Source: JAQBQB01 sp963757185 (GTDB taxonomy: Bacteria; Gemmatimonadota; Gemmatimonadetes; Gemmatimonadales; Gemmatimonadaceae). From it: 64,000 nt of DNA. A program made the translations under genes and the position numbers. Positions 18,369 to 25,482 of the stretch are shown here, in pieces; positions within the stretch are counted from its first letter, which is position 1, and each line of letters begins with the position of its first letter. Under the pieces are notes generated by a model that was not told the origin of the DNA, searched no databases, and saw nothing but the letters and a program-made list of their open reading frames with translations. The stretch is taken from contig CAVWQI010000005.1 of NCBI GenBank assembly GCA_963757185.1, forward strand, positions 186,001-250,000, in the 5' to 3' direction.

Positions 18369-18869
18369 TTATCGCTCGCGAATCGACCGTCGCCGAACGG
18401 TGAACTTTCGGCTGCGCCTCCGCCCTGTTCTGAGCGGCAGAGTGTTCGCCCGCTCGACGAGGCCCAGCACTGTCTCGGGATGCATCGTGAGACCCGTTCG
18501 TTCCAGCAGCGTCCACAGGGCCGGCCGTTCCGCGATGAACTCGCGCACCGTGGCAAGATTGTCCTCCGCCTTCGCGCCGTATCGCTCCCGCATGGTGCGT
18601 CGCGTCTCAGTCTCCCACTCGAAGATGTCGTCCTCGGTCGGCGGATTGATCTGCCGACGCACGATCTGCGCGTGCAGCCGCTGCGCTTCGGTTGTCGGAA
18701 TGCCGCCGCTCGCGAAGTCCTCGGCGAGTGCCGCGCTCCACCCATCCGCGTCCTCTGCACTCATGCCGCTAGCGTCGCGCACTCGGTTGAAGCCGTCTGC
18801 GAGAGACGACTTGTACATCCCGGGTGCGTCGTAGAGCTTGGCCGCGATTTCTTCGTCGCTCGTCGTCAT
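18369..18869 (-). CDS. Hypothetical element protein after coiled-coil gene
   Basis: A 166-residue protein from the ATG at 18869, which overlaps the upstream stop by 4 bp (ATGA). It is largely helical and charged: MTTSDEEIAAKLYDAPGMYK, EWETETRRTMRERYGAKAED, PALWTLLERTGLTMHPETVL, with a basic Arg-rich C-terminus (RTGRRRSRKFTVRRRSIRER) that could bind nucleic acid. Not a recognised capsid or portal protein. Confidence 0.6.
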   Translation of the reverse strand: MTTSDEEIAAKLYDAPGMYKSSLADGFNRVRDASGMSAEDADGWSAALAEDFASGGIPTTEAQRLHAQIVRRQINPPTEDDIFEWETETRRTMRERYGAKAEDNLATVREFIAERPALWTLLERTGLTMHPETVLGLVERANTLPLRTGRRRSRKFTVRRRSIRER

Positions 18870-19426
18870 ACGGCCCGCCGTCGCACGAGGGCAAGCGCCT
18901 GTTCCGTCCGCTGATTCACGACGGCCGAAACGTTCTTCGTTCCCGGGAAGAAATCTCGCGGCGTCGCGCCCGCTTCCGCGCACGCCGACTCAACCTCGGC
19001 CAGCCGGACCAGATAAAAATCCGCCGCGGCGTCCCTGTCGCCCAGGGTCATCAGTGTCCGCCGGACCGTCGTCTCAGCCGCCTTTAGCTTGCCCACGATC
19101 ACACCGGCCGACTCGATCGCCTTTTGAAGGCTGACGCCGAGGGCCTGCACCTCCTGCGCGGTCGCCTCGAACTCCTCAATCGCTTTTGCCTGTCCGGCCC
19201 GTTTGTCCTTCTCTTGCTTGAGCGCTTCGACTCGCGCCCTTGCTTCCCGCACCGCCACGGCCTCCCGCTGTTGATCCTCGAGCGCGCGGATTCTGTCGTG
19301 TATCGGTGCCGTGTCCTCGCCGGCACTGGCCGCGTCGCCGAGTGCGGCCTGCTCTGCCTCGAGCTGCGCCTCGATGTCCGCGGTCGTCGCGGTGGCCTTG
19401 GGAGCGCGCGTTGTCGTCTGAGTCAT
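18866..19426 (-). CDS. Coiled-coil protein of the packaging operon
   Basis: A 186-residue protein with a long heptad-rich region at about residues 15-120 (IEAQLEAEQAALGDAA, IRALEDQQREAVAVREARAR, AKAIEEFEATAQEVQALGVS). The C-terminal part is globular. It starts 6 bp after the large terminase gene ends. Coiled-coil proteins at this position can be scaffolds or terminase accessories, but no homology supports either here. Confidence 0.6.
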   Translation of the reverse strand: MTQTTTRAPKATATTADIEAQLEAEQAALGDAASAGEDTAPIHDRIRALEDQQREAVAVREARARVEALKQEKDKRAGQAKAIEEFEATAQEVQALGVSLQKAIESAGVIVGKLKAAETTVRRTLMTLGDRDAAADFYLVRLAEVESACAEAGATPRDFFPGTKNVSAVVNQRTEQALALVRRRAV

Positions 19427-19432
19427 GCGTTG

Positions 19433-20950
19433 TTAGCCCTCTCGGTAAGTGTTAGCCCGCCGCCTGTCGTCGTACGGGTCGTATTCGCTCTGCACACCTC
19501 GGCTCTCGGCGAACGGGTCGTACTCGCTCACCACTCGGCCGCCGCCCAATAGCGAGCCGGCCAGCCCTCGAGCCTTTCCCGGCATCTCAGGAAGTGCGAA
19601 CGTCAGCGCGAGCGCATCGGCCAAGTCTGGCGAGCGACCGAGCCGACTCTTGATCTGGTCTTTCTCCTCGAGCACGAACTTGCCGGACGCGAACGTGTAG
19701 GTTGGCGTCGTCAGCTCGCCGACCATCTCGGGAATGTTCGGGAGCGCTCCCGCGCGCTTCACCCATTTGGACATCGCAATCCACATCTCGGCGCGGCGAT
19801 TCCTAAACCGTGCGTCGATCGCTGGCGCGCCAAACCGGATGCCGACAGGCGCCCGACCCGCCGCGATAAGGTTGTCGACCACGCCGGCACCCCATGTCCC
19901 GGTATCGTCAATGAACTCCATCTCGTGTTGCCAGTTCGATTGCGCGAGGAGAACGCGAGCGGCGATGTCCGTCGACCGAGCGTTTCGCATGACGACCGGC
20001 TTGAATGCCGCGAGCCCCTGACGAGGGAACAGCACCGTTCGATCGTCGCCGAACCGCGCCACGTCGATGCCGAGGCGCTTCTGCGACCAGTCATACTCCG
20101 ACGCGTTGTAGTGCCGAGCCATCGCCGCCGAGACCTCATCCGGGCCAAGCAATGCGTTGATGCTGGCCGGTGGGAATCGCCCGAAGACGTTGACCAACAC
20201 CCACGGGTTGTCGATGCCGTACTTCTCGATCTGCTCGCGTGCCCACTGGACTGAGATTCGGCTCGAGCGCTTCGGGTCGTCAGGGTCGCCGGTGATCTCG
20301 ACGACGTGCCAGAGGCCGCGCTCTTTCGTACATGCGTCGTAGAGCGGCCCCTCGAGGTGCGTCGGGTTACCGCCCTGCATGATCTTCCCCCACCGGCCGG
20401 TCGAGAGTCCGCCTTCCGCGGCAACCATGACGGTTCCCGGAATCCCGCCCGACTCGTCGAGCACGAAGAACAGAAAATCGGCATGGAGGCCGGCGAGCGT
20501 GTTCGCCTGCTGCTGTTTATCGCCGGATCGTGGCCAGGTGCGTTTCGAGAAGAACCACGTCTCGGGATGATCCCGCGCGACGATACGAGTCTTCTGCCAC
20601 TCGAACGCGGTCTTGAACCACTCTGATCGCGCCTGCCACTTCGCGAGTTCGGGCCACAGGTTGTCGTCGATGTTGTCCTGCGTGATCGACGTTGCAGCGC
20701 CCTTCGGATGCGAGCCGTCGTCACCGTAGCAACTCAAGAAGTTCCAGATGCACCACGCGAGGAGCGCCGTCTTGCCGGGCCCCTTGCACGCCTTCATCGC
20801 GATTCGGCGAATTGACGGGTCCGCAAACGCCCGGAGTGCGTCGGCCTGCCACTCATCCGGCGTCGCGTGGAATTCATCAACGACCATGCGAACCGGGTCG
20901 CGTCGCCACTCGACGAGCCTGGCGCGGGCCATCTCGAGGTCAGTGGTCAC
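19433..20950 (-). CDS. terL: Terminase large subunit
   Basis: A 505-residue DNA-packaging motor. The ATPase half has Walker A in KACKGPGKT (about residues 53-61) and Walker B FFVLDE (161-166). The nuclease half has the expected acidic clusters: LGIDVARFGDDRT, FIDDTGTWGAGVVDNL and PDLADALALTFA. Length fits a full-length TerL. It follows the small subunit with a 4-bp overlap. With no capsid or portal gene nearby it would have to act on a helper virus's procapsid, or it is a remnant of a lost prophage. Confidence 0.88.
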   Translation of the reverse strand: MTTDLEMARARLVEWRRDPVRMVVDEFHATPDEWQADALRAFADPSIRRIAMKACKGPGKTALLAWCIWNFLSCYGDDGSHPKGAATSITQDNIDDNLWPELAKWQARSEWFKTAFEWQKTRIVARDHPETWFFSKRTWPRSGDKQQQANTLAGLHADFLFFVLDESGGIPGTVMVAAEGGLSTGRWGKIMQGGNPTHLEGPLYDACTKERGLWHVVEITGDPDDPKRSSRISVQWAREQIEKYGIDNPWVLVNVFGRFPPASINALLGPDEVSAAMARHYNASEYDWSQKRLGIDVARFGDDRTVLFPRQGLAAFKPVVMRNARSTDIAARVLLAQSNWQHEMEFIDDTGTWGAGVVDNLIAAGRAPVGIRFGAPAIDARFRNRRAEMWIAMSKWVKRAGALPNIPEMVGELTTPTYTFASGKFVLEEKDQIKSRLGRSPDLADALALTFALPEMPGKARGLAGSLLGGGRVVSEYDPFAESRGVQSEYDPYDDRRRANTYREG

Positions 20951-21273
20951 GATGCCCAGGTGCCGGCAAGTAGCCGCTCGAGCGTGACTTGATCGCTAGC
21001 CACCGCGATGCCCTGAATCGGCTTCCCGTACGCGCGATCGGCGACGGCGCACCACATGGCTTTGAACGCTGGGTGATTCTTGTCGCGAAGGATCTCTTTG
21101 ACCTGCTGTCGGCACACTTTGTCGGCCAACAAGTTCTCACACCAGCGCTTCAGCCACTCGGGTTTACGGCCAGACCGACCCGGTTTGCCGCCGCTGTTGC
21201 CCGGATTCCCCGGCGTGAGGTGCGCCGGGAGCCCTTGGCTTTTGGGTTGGCTTTTTCGGATGAAATCAGACAT
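20947..21273 (-). CDS. Terminase small subunit-like protein (DUF5681-type N-terminus)
   Basis: A 108-residue protein from the ATG at 21273. The N-terminus (LTPGNPGNSGGKPGRSGRKP) is the basic Gly/Pro motif of DUF5681-type phage proteins; the rest is helical (EWLKRWCENLLADKVCRQQV, HPAFKAMWCAVADRAYGKPI). Its place directly before the large terminase, with ATGA overlap, supports a DNA-recognising small subunit. The upstream gene's stop overlaps its ATG (TGATG). Confidence 0.7.
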   Translation of the reverse strand: MSDFIRKSQPKSQGLPAHLTPGNPGNSGGKPGRSGRKPEWLKRWCENLLADKVCRQQVKEILRDKNHPAFKAMWCAVADRAYGKPIQGIAVASDQVTLERLLAGTWAS

Positions 21274-21563
21274 CAGCCGCGCAGGGCTCGGAGACCGGTG
21301 AAGCTGAACCCGACCCGACCCCGAATCGCGGCGCCCACGACGCCGTTGTAAACGCCATTCAGTTGATTGGCGACGCCCAGGTTGTTCGGGTCTGCGATGT
21401 AGAGCAGCAACACGCCGTCGGGCGACTGAGCGGAACTGGTCGCGCACGAGCCGAGCGCCGCAATCCCGACGGTTGGGTCATTCCGCTCAGCCTGATAGTC
21501 GCGGAGGATGGTCGGCAGGTAACTCGGGATCTCGGTCGGATCGGTGCTCAGGATCACAGACAT
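21273..21563 (-). CDS. Hypothetical protein heading the terminase operon
   Basis: A 96-residue protein from the ATG at 21563. It begins MSVILSTDPTEIPSYLPTIL and ends with a Gly/Val-rich region (GVYNGVVGAAIRGRVGFSFT). Upstream codons belong to a low-complexity Arg/Ser frame and are not credible. It is coupled to the terminase small subunit by TGATG. Function unknown. Confidence 0.55.
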   Translation of the reverse strand: MSVILSTDPTEIPSYLPTILRDYQAERNDPTVGIAALGSCATSSAQSPDGVLLLYIADPNNLGVANQLNGVYNGVVGAAIRGRVGFSFTGLRALRG

Positions 21564-21734
21564 GGGTAGACTCGCTGGGTCGAAGGGGAGGAAGGGCGAA
21601 GAATCACGGCGATCGAGCGCCGACAGCAACGACAGACCTGCACGCGCGCACCATTCGCGCGAACCACGACGCGCTGCAGTCGATGAAGACAGGGGAGCCC
21701 GCGAGCACCGAGAGAGAGATGCAAACCGGCGGCT

Positions 21735-21779
21735 CGTACGTGACATACCAACCCTACTCTTTGGTTGGTGTCACGTACG
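21735..21779. repeat. 17-bp hairpin, 9-base loop
   Basis: Left arm 21735-21753 and right arm 21763-21779 pair over 17 bp (CGTACGTGACA and CCAACC with GGTTGG and TGTCACGTACG), with one 2-base bulge. Both arms contain the CGTGACA motif repeated nearby. There is no T tract on the minus strand, so a simple terminator is less likely than a replication or regulatory structure. Confidence 0.75.
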
Positions 21780-21917
21780 CCATCCGTGACGGGCTGCGTG
21801 ACAACGGCGCGAAGTACTGCACCCTGTGGGCGTGACACAATCGGGCTATGCGTGACAGAATTGCGTGACACGTCTCGGGGCTTTCGCTTAGTCGTCACAG
21901 AAGATCCTTGCGTGACG
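21736..21917. repeat. Iteron-like CGTGACA cluster, candidate replication origin
   Basis: The 331-bp gap between the operon genes at 21563 and 21895 contains seven copies of CGTGAC(A/G), five of them preceded by G: near 21739, 21785, 21797, 21831, 21851, 21864 and 21911, all in the same orientation, plus an inverted copy in the hairpin arm. The right-most copy enters the 3' end of the RepA-like gene. Clustered direct repeats beside helicase and primase genes are typical of iteron origins. Confidence 0.55.
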
Positions 21918-22926
21918 AGCTGTTGTCCCTCACGAGACGCCACGGGGAGTTCCGCTTCCCGCTCGCCTTTGTGACGAGCAAATCCCTTTTCATTCGCGCG
22001 AGGGCCTGACGGAGACGGCTCTTGCTGCGGTCGATAATGGCGGGCGTTACTTCGTCGTACGACTCGGAGAGTTCTTCGGCGAGTTCTTCGACGGTCCGTT
22101 CGCCGCGGGCGAGTGCCACGGTAAGCCACGCGCGCGTATCGAGTTCGTCGTCAGAGCGCACGACGTGAGAGAGCGTCTTGCCGTCGGCATACTGGAAATG
22201 CAGAAGGACGGCCGGGATCGCCCCGCGCTCGTTCCGCTTGCGCGGACGCCAACGCACACGATGACCATCCCCCTCGGCCGGCGTCCCGAGCCAGGTCAAT
22301 CGCATAGCGTTGACCCATGAGACGGAGCCGTAGGGCTCGCCCTCCGGTGTGGCGCGCGACGTGTGGCCGGTCGACACGGACGGGATGCCGATAGCGTCGA
22401 GGGCGCCAACGTACAGGTACGGCGCCTGAGCGTCGGACTTAAGCCGCTCCTCGCCAACGTTCATTCCGGCGAGAATCGAATCGAGAAGCAGAATGTCGGC
22501 GCCGGCACGCTTGGCGACGTTGCCGATGTGGGGTACGATGTCCCACAACGGCTGACCCATGAGCGACCGCGGCAAATCGCTCGGTTGCAGGTAGATCACG
22601 GCCGAGCGGTCGATTCCGAGTCCTGCGCATCGACGGGACCATTCTTTCGGTCGGTTCTCGGCGTCGTAGATCATCGGGTGCATGCCCTTCGCGTGCATTT
22701 CGCCGATGAGGTACGCGAAGCTGGAGCCCTTCCCCACACCGCCGGCTGCGTACATCAGATTCGGTCCGTCCGGCTCGAGCATCCCGAGCAACAAGTCTGC
22801 CGGGGGCGTACTGTCGATGTCCGAGAGGGTCCGCCACACGGGTGCGACGTCCGGCTCGAGCGCAATCGTCGGTACTTGATGCTTTCTCACGGAGTCGAGC
22901 ACCGCTTCACGAGCCGCGGCCGTCAT
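21895..22926 (-). CDS. RepA-like hexameric replicative helicase/AAA ATPase
   Basis: A 343-residue RecA/DnaB-fold ATPase with Walker A GGVGKGS (62-68) and Walker B ILLLDS (145-150), and a winged-helix-like C-terminus (TVEELAEELSESYDEVTPAI). This matches RSF1010-RepA-like ATPases of phages and satellites. It overlaps the primase gene by 4 bp. Together they should start replication of the excised element, perhaps from the repeats just downstream. Confidence 0.8.
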   Translation of the reverse strand: MTAAAREAVLDSVRKHQVPTIALEPDVAPVWRTLSDIDSTPPADLLLGMLEPDGPNLMYAAGGVGKGSSFAYLIGEMHAKGMHPMIYDAENRPKEWSRRCAGLGIDRSAVIYLQPSDLPRSLMGQPLWDIVPHIGNVAKRAGADILLLDSILAGMNVGEERLKSDAQAPYLYVGALDAIGIPSVSTGHTSRATPEGEPYGSVSWVNAMRLTWLGTPAEGDGHRVRWRPRKRNERGAIPAVLLHFQYADGKTLSHVVRSDDELDTRAWLTVALARGERTVEELAEELSESYDEVTPAIIDRSKSRLRQALARMKRDLLVTKASGKRNSPWRLVRDNSSSRKDLL

Positions 22927-23783
22927 GCTGCACCTCGAGCGTACGTCAACGCATTGGTAAAAATCTCCTCGAGCTTGCCATCATCGAGCGGCGGCGCATT
23001 GCCGGAGTTCCATGAGACGAGGAGCTCCCACGCGATCGAATCGACAAGGTCGACGTCGAATCGGTAGGAGGCGGCGAGCCGATACGCGGACGTCTTGCGT
23101 CCATCGGCCAGGCCATAGCCAACGCAGTCCGTGTACGCGACGATGCGTTTCCCTGAGAACCGGTCGATCGAGGCGAGTGGCGCGCCGGCTCGTGCCGGAA
23201 ATGATGCGCCGGTCGGCAGCCGCGTAACGGGCGTGGCGTGTGACGCGCTTGCGGTGATCGCCTCGAGCAAGGTGGGCGGAATGTCTGCGATCGCGCTGAG
23301 ATCCCCGCGCCACTGATATACAAATCCCGATTCATGCACGGACGGAGGCGCGAGGACATAGCCGTTGTGTGCTCGGATGTCGAGTTCCGTTCGAGCGATA
23401 TTGCCCACGGTCACGCCACGAGGTAGCCGGAAATAGCGATGCACGCCGCGCGACGTGATTGCCTCGAGGGTCGGCTCGCTGAACGCCCCGGCAGCGCGCG
23501 CGGCGGCTTCCCCTTCCTGGCCGTCGACGTCTAGGACGATCAGCTGCGAGGCGCCGGGATAGAGACCGATGTTCGCGTTCGGTGCCGCGTCCCACCATGC
23601 GGCGATTTGCTCCGGGTGCGTCGTCGCGTCGTGGAAGCCGTTCCCGTCAGCGATGAGCGGCTTCTTGCCGCGCGGCCGGACAGGAAAGACGCGGAACCCG
23701 TACTCCTGCGCGAGTTCGAGGGCGGCGATTCCGAGATCCGAAAGCCTGGGTACTGTCGCCATCACGGCGATAGCGGGAGTCAT
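22923..23783 (-). CDS. Bifunctional primase-polymerase (Prim-Pol)
   Basis: A 286-residue protein with a prim-pol (archaeo-eukaryotic primase-like) domain at about residues 15-190. Recognisable are ALELAQEYGFRVFPVRPRGK, the acidic LIVLDVDGQEG, and GVHRYFRLP containing the conserved His. The C-terminal part is a shorter helical region with no helicase; that is supplied by the overlapping downstream gene. A standard pair in phage satellites and small prophages. Confidence 0.85.
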   Translation of the reverse strand: MTPAIAVMATVPRLSDLGIAALELAQEYGFRVFPVRPRGKKPLIADGNGFHDATTHPEQIAAWWDAAPNANIGLYPGASQLIVLDVDGQEGEAAARAAGAFSEPTLEAITSRGVHRYFRLPRGVTVGNIARTELDIRAHNGYVLAPPSVHESGFVYQWRGDLSAIADIPPTLLEAITASASHATPVTRLPTGASFPARAGAPLASIDRFSGKRIVAYTDCVGYGLADGRKTSAYRLAASYRFDVDLVDSIAWELLVSWNSGNAPPLDDGKLEEIFTNALTYARGAA

Positions 23784-23795
23784 GGGAGCTGCCGC

Positions 23796-24035
23796 CTATG
23801 CGGCTGAAGGCGCCATTTGCTCCGACGTCGAGCGCCGCCGAGAATCGTCGATGAATCGCGACACGTCTCGCTCATCGTAGCGAACGTTCGTCCCAAACTT
23901 TACGTGCGCTGGGCCACGCCCGGTCAGGCGCCATTTCGCGAGCGTGTTGACCTCGACGCCGAGCAATTCTGCCAGCTGCTTCGGCGTCATCAAGTGCCGC
24001 ACGTTCCCTTGCGTCCGATCATCCATGCGAACCAT
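23796..24035 (-). CDS. AlpA/excisionase-like helix-turn-helix protein
   Basis: A 79-residue protein with an HTH_17/MerR-like domain: LMTPKQLAELLGVEVNTLAK, WRLTGRGPAHVKFGTNVRYD, followed by DVSRFIDDSRR. Such proteins act as excisionases or activators in integrative elements. It precedes the primase gene by 12 bp and is divergent from the CI-like gene at 24107, so it may open the replication operon. Confidence 0.8.
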   Translation of the reverse strand: MVRMDDRTQGNVRHLMTPKQLAELLGVEVNTLAKWRLTGRGPAHVKFGTNVRYDERDVSRFIDDSRRRSTSEQMAPSAA

Positions 24036-24097
24036 CCGGTTGGTGTTCTCTTGATAGCCACCGGTAGGATAATGATTGACATGATACCCTAATCCGC

Positions 24098-24130
24098 CGA
24101 GATTTCGTGCACATGCCTACGAGATTTCGT
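24098..24130. promoter_or_regulatory. Two CGAGATTTCGT direct repeats at the right-hand regulator gene
   Basis: An identical 11-bp repeat occurs at 24098-24108 and 24120-24130, 22 bp apart (two helical turns). Each copy is itself a partial palindrome (CGA, 4 bases, TCG). The pair straddles the start codon of the XRE-type gene, and a TTGACA lies at 24076-24081. Position suggests autoregulation by the encoded protein. Confidence 0.5.
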
Positions 24131-24850
24131 ACTGGACGCCCGACTCTGAAGAGAGTCCTGGCAGATCGGCTTGGGGAACTAAAGCGCGAGAAGAACTACA
24201 CGGTCGAGCGATTCGCCGGGCAATTCGGCGCCAAGGTGAACACCGTGCGAGACTGGCTCAACGCTCGCGTCTTACCGCGTACCGAGGCTCTCCACGCGAT
24301 CGCATCACACTTTCGTGTGACAACCGACTGGCTCCTCGGGGTGCCCGACGCGCCGAAGTATCGGGCGCAATCGAGGTCCGACGTGGAGTTGCTCGTCGAC
24401 CTCGCCGTAGCCGTCGAACGGGAGCTGACGCTGGCCTGCCCGCCAAAGGTTCCGGAGGCCCACCCTACCGTCCTGCCCATCGCGTATCGCTGGGGAACGT
24501 CCGGCCCCGCCCTATTTCGGTCACTGATCGGGCGATTATCCGAAGAGGCGCAGGCGGTCCTCGCAGACGAACGGGCGCGCCTCACGGCGGAATCCGAATT
24601 CCTCACTTACGTAGATGCGCTCAACGCGGCAGTCGGCGACAACCCAAGCCAAGAGGCAGCCGCTGCAATGGTGCACCTGTTCGAGTCCAGGAAGGGACTT
24701 CTCTCAGCGGCGCGGCACGTCTTCGGCGACAACCGACAGAGGCTCGCGTCTTCCGGGGCATACCTCGCGGAGACCGTCATCCCGAAATCCGACCGCGGAG
24801 TTACACGGGGGTTACATCAGACCCCGGCAAATAAGGGCAAGACGCGCTAA
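24107..24850 (+). CDS. XRE-family regulator, CI-like
   Basis: A 247-residue protein (GTG at 24107, or ATG at 24113). An N-terminal HTH lies at about residues 15-75 (LADRLGELKREKNYTVERFA, AKVNTVRDWLNARVLP, ALHAIASHFRVTTDWLLG). The remaining 170 residues are helical with no LexA-type Ser-Lys protease motif visible, so it is probably not cleaved by RecA. It is divergent from the excisionase-like gene and may be the main switch of the replication/packaging operon, like Stl-type satellite repressors (inference). Confidence 0.75.
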   Translation: MHMPTRFRTGRPTLKRVLADRLGELKREKNYTVERFAGQFGAKVNTVRDWLNARVLPRTEALHAIASHFRVTTDWLLGVPDAPKYRAQSRSDVELLVDLAVAVERELTLACPPKVPEAHPTVLPIAYRWGTSGPALFRSLIGRLSEEAQAVLADERARLTAESEFLTYVDALNAAVGDNPSQEAAAAMVHLFESRKGLLSAARHVFGDNRQRLASSGAYLAETVIPKSDRGVTRGLHQTPANKGKTR

Positions 24851-24866
24851 GTCGTTGTCCTGCTTG

Positions 24867-24910
24867 ATGGAGCGTACCGGGATCGAACCGGTGACCTCCT
24901 GGTTGCAAAC
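24867..24910. repeat. Right attachment site (attR), inside intact tRNA-Ala
   Basis: This 44-base segment is identical to 13069-13112. Here it forms the anticodon stem-loop to 3' end of an intact tRNA-Ala, so the element restored the tRNA gene on integration. Distance between the repeats is 11,798 bp, the size of the excised circle. Confidence 0.92.
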
Positions 24911-24940
24911 CAGGCGCTCTCCCAGCTGAGCTAACGCCCC
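24868..24940 (-). tRNA. tRNA-Ala(UGC)
   Basis: Read on the minus strand the gene starts GGGGCGT and ends ACGCTCC plus discriminator A; these form the acceptor stem with one G-U pair. The D arm (GCTCAGCTGGGAGAGC), anticodon arm with TGC at 24907-24905, and T arm (GTTCGATCC) are all canonical. CCA is not encoded. It hosts the integrated element. Confidence 0.96.
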
Positions 24941-25002
24941 GTCTTCCTCTGATTCGTAGGTTTGAATCTAGCAGCAATTCCAGACGACCGAGGAACGCTC
25001 CA

Positions 25003-25470
25003 GTGACCGACAACGCTCAGGCCGAAACCACCGCGCGGCACATGACCGTCCGCTGCCAGTTCTGCGAGACGTGGAACCGCATCGACGCCGCGCGCGCTCC
25101 CGACCGCCCGAAGTGCGGCAAGTGCGGCAAGCCGATCCTCCTCGACCGGCCCATCGCGCTCAGCGACGAGACCTTCGCGCGCACGATCGCCGAAAGCGAC
25201 GTGCCGGTGCTCGTGGACTTCTACGCCGACTGGTGCGGCCCGTGCAAGACGATGGCGCCGTTCATCGACGAGATCGCGCGCGAGCGGCAGGGCAACCTCC
25301 TCGTCGGCAAACTCGATACGGATCGATCGCAGCAAACCGCCGGGGCGTTCAACATTCGCGGGATTCCGACGACGATCGTGTTTCGCGGCGGCAAGGAAGC
25401 CTCGCGATACACGGGCGCGATGAAGAAGCTCGGTCTCGAGGACCTGATCGAACGCGCCGAGAGCGCGTGA
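25003..25470 (+). CDS. trxC: Thioredoxin with N-terminal zinc ribbon (TrxC type)
   Basis: A 155-residue thioredoxin-2-like protein. An N-terminal zinc ribbon has CQFC and CGKC pairs (about residues 18-41). The thioredoxin domain carries the active site WCGPCK and the cis-Pro loop GIPTTIVFRGG. This type reduces disulfides and tends to be linked to oxidative stress. It lies tail to tail with the ACIII operon. Confidence 0.92.
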   Translation: MTDNAQAETTARHMTVRCQFCETWNRIDAARAPDRPKCGKCGKPILLDRPIALSDETFARTIAESDVPVLVDFYADWCGPCKTMAPFIDEIARERQGNLLVGKLDTDRSQQTAGAFNIRGIPTTIVFRGGKEASRYTGAMKKLGLEDLIERAESA

Positions 25471-25482
25471 TCCGCGCCGGCG

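Noticed and set aside
21554..22129. A 191-codon minus-strand frame across the iteron gap
   Set aside because: It overlaps the RepA-like gene out of frame and its composition is Arg/Val/Ser-rich, as expected from repeats without selection.
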